Shown: positions 16,089 to 25,010 of the stretch, piece after piece | Layout: the number at the start of each line of letters is the position of its first letter | Position numbering within the stretch: the first letter of the stretch is position 1 | From: Candidatus Heimdallarchaeota archaeon | GTDB taxonomy: Archaea > Asgardarchaeota > Heimdallarchaeia > Heimdallarchaeales > Heimdallarchaeaceae | Direction: 5' to 3' | Assembly (NCBI GenBank): GCA_023705945.1 | Contig: BPTM01000200.1 | Coordinates: 1-42,804 of the forward strand | Length of the DNA: 42,804 nt | The notes under the pieces: model-generated | Database searches by the model: none | Told to the model about the DNA's origin: nothing | Seen by the model: only the letters and a program-made list of their open reading frames with translations | Translations under genes and position numbers: made by a program

Positions 16089-17162
16089 TCACTTTTCTCT
16101 ATAAACACCCATCTTTGCAATGTTTATCAGATAATCCTTGTATGATTGGTTTAGGGATGGTTCTAGATTGTCTAAAAATGATTTACTCAGTTGAAATAGT
16201 TCTTCAGCGCGGTTTTGAGCATAAGATAAAGCTCCAGTTTGTTGCATTATTTCTCTAACTTTCTCAACATCAGTTGCATTAGCATCGCGATCCCCCAAAA
16301 CTCTACTAAGAATTGATCGTTGTTCAACACTTGCATTTTCAAAGGCTTTGATTACTAGGATTGTTTTCTTACCCTCTTTTATGTCACTTTCAACAGGCTT
16401 ACCGGTTTTTTTAGGATCACCAAAAGTTCCTATAACGTCATCTACAAGCTGGAAAGCAATTCCTGCATTTAAAGCAAAATTGCCTAGATTTTCTATTTGA
16501 GAAGTAGAGCCCTCAGCCAAAATCGCACCAAGTCGCGCTGATTTTTCAAACAAAGCAGCTGTTTTTCCTTTTATCATTTCAATGTATTCTTCCTCTGTGA
16601 CATTGTTACGCCCCATAAGGTCTGATTCAAATATCACACCTTGAACAATTTTGAGGAAACCAATGTTGAATTCTTGTGCTGCTCTTAAAGTAACATCTGG
16701 AGAAAAACCATCATTATGGATAGCTCTATAGGCAAGATTGTAAACATAATCTCCTCCCAGAATACCCATGGATTCCCCATAATTAGCATAGTCCATATTT
16801 GTATCAGTATGATTGTTCTTAGCATAATCATGAAATACTTTGTGAAAAGCTTGTTTTCCTCTACGGGTATCAGCATTATCCATGATATCATCATGTATTA
16901 AACTGGCATTATGAATTAATTCCAATGATAGTGAAGTTCTTACGGCAGCTTCTATTTTTTTAGTCGAGTCAACAGCAGAAAATGCGGTTATCATCATGAC
17001 AGGACGAATTCTTTTACCTCCAGAAAAGAGAAAATCTTCTATTTTTTTGTAAAAGAACTGTAGAAAAGAATTATCCTTAACAGAATCTAACTGATCCTTC
17101 ATAAGCGATTTTAATGATTTATCAACTTCTTTCATTATTTTGTTGTAGTACGTAAGAAACAT
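16089..17162 (-). CDS. idsA: trans-polyprenyl (geranylgeranyl-type) diphosphate synthase
   Basis: The product makes the C15-C25 prenyl diphosphate used for archaeal membrane lipids. SGGKRIRPVMM, the first aspartate motif LIHDDIMDNADTRRG, the KTAALFEKSARLGA region and the second motif FQLVDDVIGTFGD are all present; DDxxG in place of DDxxD is common in this family. The start is set at ATG 17162 because AAGGAAG lies about 7 nt before it. An in-frame TTG at 17198 would add 12 residues but has no such site. It is the first gene of the operon with the CinA-like and GPN genes, and divergent from translin. Confidence 0.94.
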   Translation of the reverse strand: MFLTYYNKIMKEVDKSLKSLMKDQLDSVKDNSFLQFFYKKIEDFLFSGGKRIRPVMMITAFSAVDSTKKIEAAVRTSLSLELIHNASLIHDDIMDNADTRRGKQAFHKVFHDYAKNNHTDTNMDYANYGESMGILGGDYVYNLAYRAIHNDGFSPDVTLRAAQEFNIGFLKIVQGVIFESDLMGRNNVTEEEYIEMIKGKTAALFEKSARLGAILAEGSTSQIENLGNFALNAGIAFQLVDDVIGTFGDPKKTGKPVESDIKEGKKTILVIKAFENASVEQRSILSRVLGDRDANATDVEKVREIMQQTGALSYAQNRAEELFQLSKSFLDNLEPSLNQSYKDYLINIAKMGVYREK

Positions 17163-17282
17163 AACTATCTTCCTTATACCTTCGGATAACGAAAACAAAC
17201 CTCATATTAATTTTTTGTTCTATCTGTTAAGATTAAAAAACACAACATATTTGAAAGGAAGCGAAAAATAGTACTGAGAACA

Positions 17283-17915
17283 ATGGTAGATATGTCAAAT
17301 TTCCAAGATATAGCTTCAAAAATTGAAAAAAAACTTATTGAAAGTGATAAAGCACGAGAAGAGTTAATGAATCTATCAAGGACAATCTTGAAATGCTCGG
17401 GCCAAAGTATTGAAAACTTCCATAGAAAACAGTTTGAGAAGGCAAAAAGTAAGATAGAAGAAGCTGAAGAGGCTCTCAAAATAGTTAATGAGTTACAAAA
17501 CAATCAACAAGGTAATTATCGTCTAGGTATAATTTCTGCAGCTATGCAAGAATATGCAGAAGCTAAATTACTAAATGAGCTATTTACTGTAGGGAAAATT
17601 CCAAACTATGAAAAAATCAATATTACAGAAGATGCTTACTTGTTGGGAGTTGCAGACCTTATTGGAGAATTGAGAAGATATATTCTTGAGAAATTAGTTG
17701 AAGGAGAAATAGAAGAGGCAAGAAAATACTATGAGACTATGAAAGAACTCTATGCAACATTTATGCAAGTTGAATGCGGTAAAAACCTAGTTTCGGATTT
17801 CAGAAGAAAGAAAGATGTTGCAAGAATTTTAGTTGAAAGAACCCTGTCTGATCTATTTGTAGCAGTTCAAAGTAAGAAACTAGAAGAGAGATTGGATAAA
17901 TATCTTGATGATTAA
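17283..17915 (+). CDS. translin family protein
   Basis: An all-helical protein of 210 aa with the translin pattern. LRRYILEKLVEGEIEEARKYYETMKELYATFM corresponds to the conserved helices, preceded by AMQEYAEA and ITEDAYLLGVADLIGELRR. Eukaryotic translin binds single-stranded nucleic acid and, with TRAX, forms the C3PO endoribonuclease. Archaeal homologues form octamers, some with RNase activity. The 3' end is 2 nt from the convergent glycerate kinase gene. Confidence 0.92.
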   Translation: MVDMSNFQDIASKIEKKLIESDKAREELMNLSRTILKCSGQSIENFHRKQFEKAKSKIEEAEEALKIVNELQNNQQGNYRLGIISAAMQEYAEAKLLNELFTVGKIPNYEKINITEDAYLLGVADLIGELRRYILEKLVEGEIEEARKYYETMKELYATFMQVECGKNLVSDFRRKKDVARILVERTLSDLFVAVQSKKLEERLDKYLDD

Positions 17916-17917
17916 AA

Positions 17918-19309
17918 TTACTCATCCATCACTATACAAATTATTCCAATATCCATCATATTTGTTCCAGTATAACCTGTAAGAAGCTCTCCACCATATT
18001 TTTTGAAGAAACTATTTGCATCATTTGAAGAGAGAGATTTACTAGCATCGTTTTTGATTTGTTCATTTGTAAGAGTAAATGGTCCAACAATAGCTCCTGC
18101 AGCTTTAGAGTTGCCATCAATTCCATCTGTACCAAAACTTGTTAAAAATAGTGATTTATGAGCATTTGATGACAAAACAAACGAAAGCGCAAGCTCTTGA
18201 TTCCTTCCACCAACTCCAGCAGAGGGTGAAAGAGTAACTGTAGTTTCCCCACCAAAAAGAAGAAATGATAAAGACAAACCTTCGTGATGTGTTTGCGCTT
18301 CAGAGTAGTATTGAATAGCCTCCTTAGCTAGTTCGTCTCCAATTACCTTGGCTTCTCCACTTATCTTGTAATCCAAAATCTCTACGGGATAGGTTAAACT
18401 AAGTTTTTCCTTTATGAAGTCCAGTAATTTTACATTGTCTCCAATTACACAATTGTAAATGGTTGAAAATAGTGCTGGGTCAGAAGGTGTTTCATTAATT
18501 AATCCATTTACTCCTCGACTAATAAGATGGCCAAACACCTCAGGAAGAGATTGAAAAAGATCGTATTTTTGAAAAATAGCTTCACAATCCTTCCATGTAG
18601 TTTTATCAGGTACAGTAGGTCCAGAAGCTATGAAAGATGGATCACTACCGATCACATCCGAGATAATAAATGACATAATGCTGGTTTTTGAAATAGATGC
18701 AAGTTTCCCACCCTTTACCTTGGAGAAATGCTTTCGTATCGTATTAATCTCATGAATGGGAGCTCCACAAGAAAGTAAATTCTTTTGCAATAGTTGGTAT
18801 TCTTGAAGAGATATGTTAAAATCTGGGGACTCTAGAAGAGCACTACCTCCTCCTGATATAAGGAAGAAACACAAGTCTCTTTCCGTAAGTGTTTGAAGGA
18901 GATTAAGAACTTCTTCAGCTGCTAATACACTCTGTTCATTAGGGATTGGGTGACCACCAGTAAAACATTGACAGGGGGGCATGGAAGTAAATCTAGAATG
19001 GGTTCTATCGGGGCTTACAATAATAATACGCGAAAATGACAGTGGAAAATTATCTATCATCCAACTAGACATCGTTTGAGAAGCTTTTCCGAAGGCTATA
19101 AGGTAGAAATTCTCGTAAGAAGATAAATCGACTGAGTTCCCATTTACTTTCAAAGTATTGTTATCAAAAATTATTGAATCAGACATAATTGTTGAAGGTT
19201 GTGCAAAAGCTAGAAGATCATTAAGTGAGGATAAGAGTACATTAATAAGCTCTTTTTCAGTATCATTTCGGGCTAGTTTTAAAAGATCCTCAGAGTTTTG
19301 AACAAACAT
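17918..19309 (-). CDS. gck: glycerate 2-kinase (MOFRL/DUF4147 family)
   Basis: The product phosphorylates D-glycerate to 2-phosphoglycerate using ATP. The DUF4147 N-terminal part carries GKASQTM, FLISGGGSALLESP and IRKHFSKVKGGKLA. The C-terminal MOFRL domain has LLFGGETTVTL, GGRNQELALSF, FGTDGIDGNSKAAGA and the terminal GYTGTNMMDIGI. Full length at 463 aa. The start is the ATG at 19309; a TTG directly before it is not needed. It would feed glycerate into lower glycolysis. Confidence 0.94.
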   Translation of the reverse strand: MFVQNSEDLLKLARNDTEKELINVLLSSLNDLLAFAQPSTIMSDSIIFDNNTLKVNGNSVDLSSYENFYLIAFGKASQTMSSWMIDNFPLSFSRIIIVSPDRTHSRFTSMPPCQCFTGGHPIPNEQSVLAAEEVLNLLQTLTERDLCFFLISGGGSALLESPDFNISLQEYQLLQKNLLSCGAPIHEINTIRKHFSKVKGGKLASISKTSIMSFIISDVIGSDPSFIASGPTVPDKTTWKDCEAIFQKYDLFQSLPEVFGHLISRGVNGLINETPSDPALFSTIYNCVIGDNVKLLDFIKEKLSLTYPVEILDYKISGEAKVIGDELAKEAIQYYSEAQTHHEGLSLSFLLFGGETTVTLSPSAGVGGRNQELALSFVLSSNAHKSLFLTSFGTDGIDGNSKAAGAIVGPFTLTNEQIKNDASKSLSSNDANSFFKKYGGELLTGYTGTNMMDIGIICIVMDE

Positions 19310-19381
19310 CAAATAATACTAAAAATTCAGTGATTAAGAAACTTTCTAACAGAATTTCAAGTTAAAATAGATTAAATGTAG

Positions 19382-20026
19382 TCAGCTTTCTTCTCTATAA
19401 CTGTGCTTGATTATATCTTGAACTATCTTTGAAGTTGACTTTCCAAATACGTGCTCTTTAAGTCTTACAATCTTTACATGGGAGAATCCTCTTTCATTCA
19501 ATTTCTTGTAAAGATCTTTTTCATCGTGTTTCTGATCAAAGCCCAAAGCAATGATATCAGGTTGGATGGTTTCTACCGTTTCAAAGAAATCTGCTTCACT
19601 ACCTTCTATAGCTGCATCTACTTCTCTCAAGTGACGAATTAATACAACCCTTTCTTGTTGAGAATTAGTAGGAGTGTGTTGTTTAAACTTCTGTACTGTT
19701 TTATCAGTTGCGATAACAATTACCAACACATCGCTTAGCATTCGAGCCTGCTCAAAAGTAAAAATATGACCAGTATGTATAAAGTCAAAAGTTCCACCAG
19801 TCATTACAACAGTAAATTTCTTCCTTCCCAATTCCGTTAGATGGAAGTGATGATCATTATTTTCAATTACAGTGCCAGCATTAACCATATCTAGAAGAGA
19901 TGACTTAACGATATCTTGTGAGAGTTCTATTTGCCGAGAGAGAGTAAGAATTGTTGAAAAAATCTTATGTAAATTGTTGGAATAAATTTTTTTCAATAAG
20001 ATGTAATCCAATGACCCAACCATCAT
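19382..20026 (-). CDS. ribL: FAD synthetase (RibL-type adenylyltransferase) with N-terminal winged helix
   Basis: The product adenylylates FMN to FAD. Residues 1-72 form a winged-helix-like domain (QDIVKSSLLDMVNAGTVIE). From 73 the nucleotidyltransferase fold carries MTGGTFDFIHTGHI with the HxGH ATP-binding motif, VIVIATD, and IIALGFDQKHDEKDL. The C-terminus FGKSTSKIVQDII holds the usual STS motif. It overlaps ribK by 4 nt (ATGA), so FMN and FAD synthesis are co-translated. The HTH domain suggests flavin-responsive regulation, which is inference. Confidence 0.92.
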   Translation of the reverse strand: MMVGSLDYILLKKIYSNNLHKIFSTILTLSRQIELSQDIVKSSLLDMVNAGTVIENNDHHFHLTELGRKKFTVVMTGGTFDFIHTGHIFTFEQARMLSDVLVIVIATDKTVQKFKQHTPTNSQQERVVLIRHLREVDAAIEGSEADFFETVETIQPDIIALGFDQKHDEKDLYKKLNERGFSHVKIVRLKEHVFGKSTSKIVQDIIKHSYREES

Positions 20027-20733
20027 TTATCATACTCACTAGTTTGATTCAACGAATAACTCACTGCAAGTTCCGAGCCATCTTCCAAATTTAAAGTCTC
20101 TCTAAGGTTTACATCACTAATCAATTCAAGAACATTACTCCCATAATGTGATCGCCTTGGGACAATAGCTGCTACCCTAGCTGTTAAGCTAGGAATTTTT
20201 ACTTCATAACATAGAACGTCACCATATTGTCTACCGCCTTCCTCAAAACCAGGGATTATGACAGGCCAAGAACCACGAATCAGATCTAATCTGTCAACAT
20301 CAACTGGTGGAATTCGAAGGTTTAAAGTACCATGAAAAGGTTTGAAGCCAAGTTTTTTTACAAAAGAATCCATATAAGAGGAACGAGAGATGTAGTACTT
20401 ACCTTCTCCCAGCCCTGAAAAAACAGAGCCATGGATAGTGATTGTGTTTAGGTCAGGATAAAGAGCTCTCTCAAGTTCAAAACGTAGTTGGTGTAAGATA
20501 TCTAAACCCAATGGATTGAGTTGAACAAAAGAACCTTTGCGGGTTGAACGCCAAGAAACAAGCCCTAATTCTTTGCTTAATCTAATCAAGCACCGAGAAG
20601 CGGTCTGTTGGGAGGTTTTGAAGAAATCTGCAATCTGAGATGTAGTGATGCTAATTTCCTTCTCGTTTGCACGAAGTTGAGCAAAATAGATAAGGAGATT
20701 GAGTTCTCGACTGGAAAGGTCAAAGATTTTCAT
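20023..20733 (-). CDS. ribK: CTP-dependent riboflavin kinase with N-terminal HTH (RibK)
   Basis: The archaeal enzyme phosphorylates riboflavin to FMN with CTP. Residues 1-85 are a winged helix (ITTSQIADFFKTSQQTASRCLIRLSKELGLV). The kinase domain follows: TITIHGSVFSGLGEGKYYIS, FKPFHGTLNLRI, and GRQYGDVLCYEVKI. Such two-domain proteins can also act as repressors (RbkR) of riboflavin genes. The start is set at ATG 20733 because GTGAT lies 4 nt upstream; the GTG at 20742 falls in that site. It is the first gene of the ribK-ribL operon. Confidence 0.93.
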   Translation of the reverse strand: MKIFDLSSRELNLLIYFAQLRANEKEISITTSQIADFFKTSQQTASRCLIRLSKELGLVSWRSTRKGSFVQLNPLGLDILHQLRFELERALYPDLNTITIHGSVFSGLGEGKYYISRSSYMDSFVKKLGFKPFHGTLNLRIPPVDVDRLDLIRGSWPVIIPGFEEGGRQYGDVLCYEVKIPSLTARVAAIVPRRSHYGSNVLELISDVNLRETLNLEDGSELAVSYSLNQTSEYDK

Positions 20734-20843
20734 GAGCATCACGTAAATGAGTAACGATAATCATAAATGACAACTAATACTTAAGCATTTCATTTTAAGC
20801 AAAAAAAGTATAGAAATTTATACTCGTAATGTAAAAAGAGATT

Positions 20844-21416
20844 ATGAGTAGTGAAAGTACGATAGTTGAAGAGTGGACCAGAGTAAAAGCACCAAATCCA
20901 CCAGAAGTACAAGAAGTAAAAATCAAGCCCAGAGAAACAGCTCTGCTTGTATTAGATGTCCAAAATTCAAATTGTAATAATGAAAGAAGACCAAGATGCG
21001 TAAAGACATTATATCAAATACAGACAATTCTGGAAAAAGCAAGAGAAAGAGAGATGACAGTGATTTTTACCCTAACTAGCGCAGCAAGTAAAGCAGATAT
21101 GAGGAGAGAAATCTTGCCTAAGAAAGGAGAACCAATAATAAAAGCAGGCGTAGACAAATTCTTCAATACAGAGCTAGAGAAGGTGCTAAAAGAGAACAAG
21201 ATCAAAGCTGTAATAATTGTGGGGACATCAGCGAGTGGAGCTGTACTTAGCACAGCCATTGGAGCAGCTGTAAGAAAATTAGTAACAGTAATTCCTATAG
21301 ATGCGATATCAGCAACTTATCCTTATGAAGAACAATATACAGTGTGGCATTTAGCAAACTCTCCAGGAACAAGAAGAAACACAATACTAACAAAGACAAA
21401 CATGATAACAATCTAA
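20844..21416 (+). CDS. isochorismatase-fold protein lacking the catalytic cysteine
   Basis: An alpha/beta protein of 190 aa in the isochorismatase-like hydrolase superfamily. Asp38 (LLVLDVQN) and Lys105 (AGVDKFFNTE) of the usual Asp-Lys-Cys triad are present. The nucleophile loop reads VGTSASGAVLSTA near 127-138, where cysteine hydrolases have TNxCV; no cysteine is there. Some superfamily members with a GTSxxGAV loop are known, so it may be a non-cysteine branch or a binding protein. Substrate unknown. The gene is divergent from ribK. Confidence 0.85.
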   Translation: MSSESTIVEEWTRVKAPNPPEVQEVKIKPRETALLVLDVQNSNCNNERRPRCVKTLYQIQTILEKAREREMTVIFTLTSAASKADMRREILPKKGEPIIKAGVDKFFNTELEKVLKENKIKAVIIVGTSASGAVLSTAIGAAVRKLVTVIPIDAISATYPYEEQYTVWHLANSPGTRRNTILTKTNMITI

Positions 21417-21495
21417 TCAAGAAATAGATTAAAAACGAAAGTTTTATTAAAAGAGCAGAATGAGAGAACATCGTGAGTTAGAGTTTCTAACTAAC

Positions 21496-21603
21496 GGGCT
21501 AGTAGCTCAGCTAGGTAGAGCAGCAGGCTTTTAAGATGGGTAGGAGAGCCTTCCCACCGAAAAAACCTGACGGTCAGGAGTTCAAATCTCCTCTAGCTCG
21601 CCA
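21496..21603 (+). tRNA. tRNA-Lys(TTT) with anticodon-loop intron and encoded CCA
   Basis: The acceptor GGGCTAG (21496-21502) pairs with CTAGCTC (21593-21599), then G21600 and CCA. The T arm is AGGAG-TTCAAAT-CTCCT. The exon anticodon loop reads CTTTTAA once the intron is removed, giving anticodon TTT (reads AAA). A TATA-like ttttattaaa lies about 46 nt upstream. It is the second lysine isoacceptor in the window. Confidence 0.95.
21534..21564 (+). other. canonical tRNA intron (position 37/38)
   Basis: A 31-nt insertion follows A37. Its hairpin pairs TGGG (21537-21540) with CCCA (21553-21556) and AGG (21542-21544) with CCT (21549-21551). Exon TTT pairs with intron GAA as a partial central helix, and the bulges TAA and AAA give cuts at 21533/21534 and 21564/21565. 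The central helix is only three pairs, a relaxed bulge-helix-bulge. Confidence 0.8.
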
Positions 21604-21646
21604 CTTTTCTTATACTAAAATAAATGATTAAAAGGAGTGGATAAAC

Positions 21647-22507
21647 ATGGATGATTTAACAACACCTAAACGAACTAGAACTTTCATTAGAAGTAATGAA
21701 GGTTTAAAACGAACATATTCTGTATTACAAATTGTACATCTTACTGTATTCATTTACGTGTTATTGTTTAGCATATTCAATGGGAGTTTTAATTTCTACT
21801 TTTTCTTTCTGAATATTTTCAAAGTTATGGCTTCTATTATCGTTTGTTATACAATGCTCTATGTTCTTTTTGATGATTATAAAATAATAACAAAATGGAA
21901 GGAAAAGGGGGAGAGAAACAAGGTTTTTGTAGGGAAGTGGCTCTTTGCTCTCATTGAATCGTCCAAAATTTTTATTTTTAGCCTCATTATTCTCCTTATT
22001 ATGAATCTTACAACTTTTGTGACAAGCCTTGAAAATAGATTTATTGAAAACAATCCAGGTGCACTCTCACCCTTTTCTTACACGCCAAACATTATAGAAG
22101 GGGTACTTATTGGAGTCATCATACTTCTTTCACTGCTTATGATTTTTACAGCTCCCTATTGGTCCGTAGCAAGATTTTTCACCATCACAGGGTATCTACA
22201 TGATAAAAAAATGGTGAAAGCTAAAGGAAAACCATTTGTCTTTGCACTTCTTTTTCAAATACTTCCTGTGATCCTCTTTACTATTGTACTAGATGGAATG
22301 TTTGTAGAGATAAGACATGGAGATATTTATGGTAATTGGGGCAAACTCTATACTTTGTTGGAAGGTCGAGCTTACTATATTCTACTAATACAAATTAGTT
22401 TACTACTTGTCTTAAATTTAGTATATTTCTTTGATGGTCGACGACTAATGAAGAATCGAGAAAATTTCGTCGATTCAGATGAGTTTAATGTGGAAAAAAT
22501 ATATTGA
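21647..22507 (+). CDS. polytopic membrane protein, function unknown
   Basis: A 286-aa protein with about six transmembrane segments: near residues 26-45, 50-75, 105-130, 160-185, 205-225 and 240-265. Charged loops lie between, and a basic tail (DGRRLMKNRE) suggests a cytosolic end. No transporter or enzyme motif is recognised. A strong Shine-Dalgarno AAGGAGTGG stands 7 nt before the ATG. It follows tRNA-Lys(TTT) closely. The TGA stop is followed by 44 further sense codons in the same frame; see the next entry. Confidence 0.8.
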   Translation: MDDLTTPKRTRTFIRSNEGLKRTYSVLQIVHLTVFIYVLLFSIFNGSFNFYFFFLNIFKVMASIIVCYTMLYVLFDDYKIITKWKEKGERNKVFVGKWLFALIESSKIFIFSLIILLIMNLTTFVTSLENRFIENNPGALSPFSYTPNIIEGVLIGVIILLSLLMIFTAPYWSVARFFTITGYLHDKKMVKAKGKPFVFALLFQILPVILFTIVLDGMFVEIRHGDIYGNWGKLYTLLEGRAYYILLIQISLLLVLNLVYFFDGRRLMKNRENFVDSDEFNVEKIY

Positions 22508-22642
22508 GGTATATTTTCTTGTAAGGAACTTAATGGATTCAAAGTTCCAACCGAATTCGTTGCTGAATGGAATCTTCCTGAAGGTGACCTTGAATATGCA
22601 AAGTTCAAGGTAGAAACTTTAGAATATAATAAAATACTATAA
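22508..22642 (+). pseudogene. gene remnant, in frame after the membrane protein stop (DUF6544-like tail?)
   Basis: Forty-four codons follow the TGA without a stop. The last 33 look like real protein: GFKVPTEFVAEWNLPEG then DLEYAKFKVETLEYN. From memory this resembles the C-terminal beta strands of DUF6544/DUF6920 proteins (IPxxxxxxWxLPEGxxxYxxxxVxxIxYN). It does not look like a membrane protein tail. Most likely it is the 3' remnant of a lost gene that happens to share the frame. Stop-codon readthrough (TGA as selenocysteine) is much less likely. Nothing else is seen up to 22714. Confidence 0.45.
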
Positions 22643-22714
22643 TTATCTATGTCTAAAAATGGTAGTACTTTTATTATGTAAAGTTATCCAACAATATATA
22701 CTATTGGTGTTAAT

Positions 22715-23701
22715 ATGCAAAATCAAATAGATTCATGGAAGAAGATTTTTCAGAATTTATTAACTCAAAGTAGTCAAAGAAAAGTAGTTCTAGTATATCC
22801 TCCTTCAAGATTAGAGATAGTAAATCATATAGATACTGCATCTAGAGAATTAGATTATGAAATTGAAAGAATTGAAGTTTTTAATGCAGTAAAACTGACT
22901 GAAAATCCAGCTAAATTTCTTCATTTATTAGAAAATCTTCATTCAGAAGACGTTATTATTATTGTTAGACACAACAATTTTATGAAAAAACTTCAATTTG
23001 AAAGATTTTTCAGTTTTTCTTCAGGTTTCCAAGCAAGTGATTCAAGAGTTATGGTTCTTCATATGCTTATTGAGGATACGATTCTTACTAATCTTTGTGA
23101 TATTGATTATATGGAATTAAACACTTATACTAATGATTTGGAGTCAAGGGTAAAAGACGCAAATAAACTTCGACTAACCACAGATAGAGGAACAGATCTT
23201 ACTTTCGTGCCCAGAAGGTGGACTAAAATGCCTTATAATTTTGAAAATAAATCTAAAGTATTACTACTACCAGTCGGACAACTCTATACAGCACCCATTG
23301 AAAATGAAACTAATGGTACCATAGTTGTAGATAGGTGCATTAGTGAATTTCCAATTAATTTTATGGATATAATTTCTTTTCCTTCAATAAAAGAAGAAAT
23401 AACCCTTAAAGTTCGAAATGGTAGAATTGTAAATATAAAAGGAGAGGATGAAGCTTCTTTCTTAGAGAATATCTGTTTACCGCAAGTATCAGAAGGTGGA
23501 AGAATTCTTGGAGAAGTAACATTTGGTACAAACCCAACTAAGAGTCTTTTGAATAACATTGGAGCTCAAGATGTATTACGCGATACAGTTCACTTTGGTT
23601 TCGGGATGAATACGCATCTTGGGGGACAGATTAAAGCCAATACTCACTGGGATGCTGTAATCAACTACAATCAAGATGAGATAGAAATATTAGAGTGGTA
23701 A
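22715..23701 (+). CDS. M29-like metallo-aminopeptidase (COG2309)
   Basis: A 328-aa protein of the leucyl aminopeptidase / NicX-like family. VLLLPVGQLYTAPIENETNGTIVVD (about 185-210), GGRILGEVTFGTNP (about 261-274) and the C-terminal DTVHFGFGMNTHLGG plus THWDAVI carry the conserved Glu, His and Asp residues that bind two metals in M29 enzymes. The N-terminal Rossmann-like region (residues 20-150) is typical. Whether it is a peptidase or a ring-cleaving NicX-type enzyme cannot be told by eye. GGTG stands before the ATG. Confidence 0.85.
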   Translation: MQNQIDSWKKIFQNLLTQSSQRKVVLVYPPSRLEIVNHIDTASRELDYEIERIEVFNAVKLTENPAKFLHLLENLHSEDVIIIVRHNNFMKKLQFERFFSFSSGFQASDSRVMVLHMLIEDTILTNLCDIDYMELNTYTNDLESRVKDANKLRLTTDRGTDLTFVPRRWTKMPYNFENKSKVLLLPVGQLYTAPIENETNGTIVVDRCISEFPINFMDIISFPSIKEEITLKVRNGRIVNIKGEDEASFLENICLPQVSEGGRILGEVTFGTNPTKSLLNNIGAQDVLRDTVHFGFGMNTHLGGQIKANTHWDAVINYNQDEIEILEW

Positions 23702-23716
23702 CTAGGTTCGTAGTTA

Positions 23717-24862
23717 TTAGAAATCTTTCTTAATTTTGCTCTTCCTTATTATATGATAGGAGCCTTCAACATATTTCTCTTGATCTAGTCCTCCACGGAA
23801 AGTATTAACATTGAGTCCATTTTCTTTTGCTATCCAATAAGCGTAGAGTGATGCTACAACTCCGTATGGAATAATAGAGTATTCTTCTTTACCATTGAAG
23901 GGTATATCTATCCATGAATGTAAATCGAAATTAGGTTCTTCATTGGAAAGCACAATAGGATCCGCTTTTGTAGTATTTTTCAGGACTGGTGAAATTTCTG
24001 CTACTCTTTTTATCGACTCTCCTTCAGGTGCTATGAACATGATTGAGGTTCCTTCTTCTGTTACAAAGTAAGCAGTGTGACAGTATTCTTCAATCTCCTT
24101 GCTAAAACCAGTTAGTGAGAATTCATACATTTTGAATTCACCAAACACGGCATTGCCATAATTTGGTCCTGATGCAGAATAAATCTGTCTAGAAGATGCA
24201 TGTTCGATTGCTAAAGATTTGATCTCTGTGTTATTGATAATCTTCTTAACTACAGTTGGAATTTGTTCAAGTTCTGAATAATCTGGATCTTTCTGCAAAC
24301 TCATTGCCATAAGTTGGAGTGTCATCTGAACCGCAGAATAACTCTTTGTCTGAGGAACATCATGCTCATATCCAACATACTTACTACTTGTTTCTCCTTC
24401 ATATGAAGTTGTTTTCAAAGATTGCATGTCAGAGGATTTTGCATAAAGAAACTCATTTGATAATTCAGCTACAGGACTATCAGGATTATTTGTTATTGCT
24501 AGAACATGTGCTCCTTTGCTCTTTGCTGCATATACAGCTTCTACTACTCTTGGAGTTCTACCGCTAACTGAGATAGGGATTAATAGTGTCTGTTCATCAA
24601 TGAAGTTTGGAATCCTGTATTTATATCTTGAAAATTCCATTGGGTAAAGAGCAAAAGTGCTTATTCCAGATTCAGCGAAAGCATACTCATTTGTTAAAGC
24701 TGCACAATAAGAATCTCCACTTCCGGTTAACACTATCTTGTTAATATTGTTTTTAGCTATAATTTTTGTTACTGTTTCATAGATCTTCTCCTTATCCTCT
24801 ACAATCAGCTGTTTCAGAACCTTAGGTTGTTCTTCAATCTCTTGCAACATGTAATCCTTCAT
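23717..24862 (-). CDS. double SIS-domain sugar phosphate protein (GlmS/AgaS-like isomerase)
   Basis: It has two sugar-isomerase (SIS) domains without a glutaminase domain. The first carries VLTGSGDSYCAALTNEYAF and LIPISVSGRTPRVVEAVYAAKSKGA, the phosphosugar-binding loops. The second spans about 205-340 with YSASGPNYGNAVFGEFKMYE and EEYCHTAYFV. The N-terminus MLQEIEEQPKVL is the usual opening of this family. Likely an aldose-ketose isomerase or deaminase of an amino sugar phosphate. The longest frame starts at TTG 24871. ATG 24862 or ATG 24850, which has AAGGA 4 nt upstream, is more plausible. Confidence 0.88.
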   Translation of the reverse strand: MKDYMLQEIEEQPKVLKQLIVEDKEKIYETVTKIIAKNNINKIVLTGSGDSYCAALTNEYAFAESGISTFALYPMEFSRYKYRIPNFIDEQTLLIPISVSGRTPRVVEAVYAAKSKGAHVLAITNNPDSPVAELSNEFLYAKSSDMQSLKTTSYEGETSSKYVGYEHDVPQTKSYSAVQMTLQLMAMSLQKDPDYSELEQIPTVVKKIINNTEIKSLAIEHASSRQIYSASGPNYGNAVFGEFKMYEFSLTGFSKEIEEYCHTAYFVTEEGTSIMFIAPEGESIKRVAEISPVLKNTTKADPIVLSNEEPNFDLHSWIDIPFNGKEEYSIIPYGVVASLYAYWIAKENGLNVNTFRGGLDQEKYVEGSYHIIRKSKIKKDF

Positions 24863-25010
24863 TTTCCTCAATTAACGCTTCAGTTTCACCTTTTTAATTT
24901 ATCTCACTAATTAACAATCAACGAGGACATATTCCAACCTTTTCTCTATTATAACGGATTATTTTTATTGCCCTTCTCTTTTCCTACTTTGAATAAGATT
25001 TGATGTTCAG

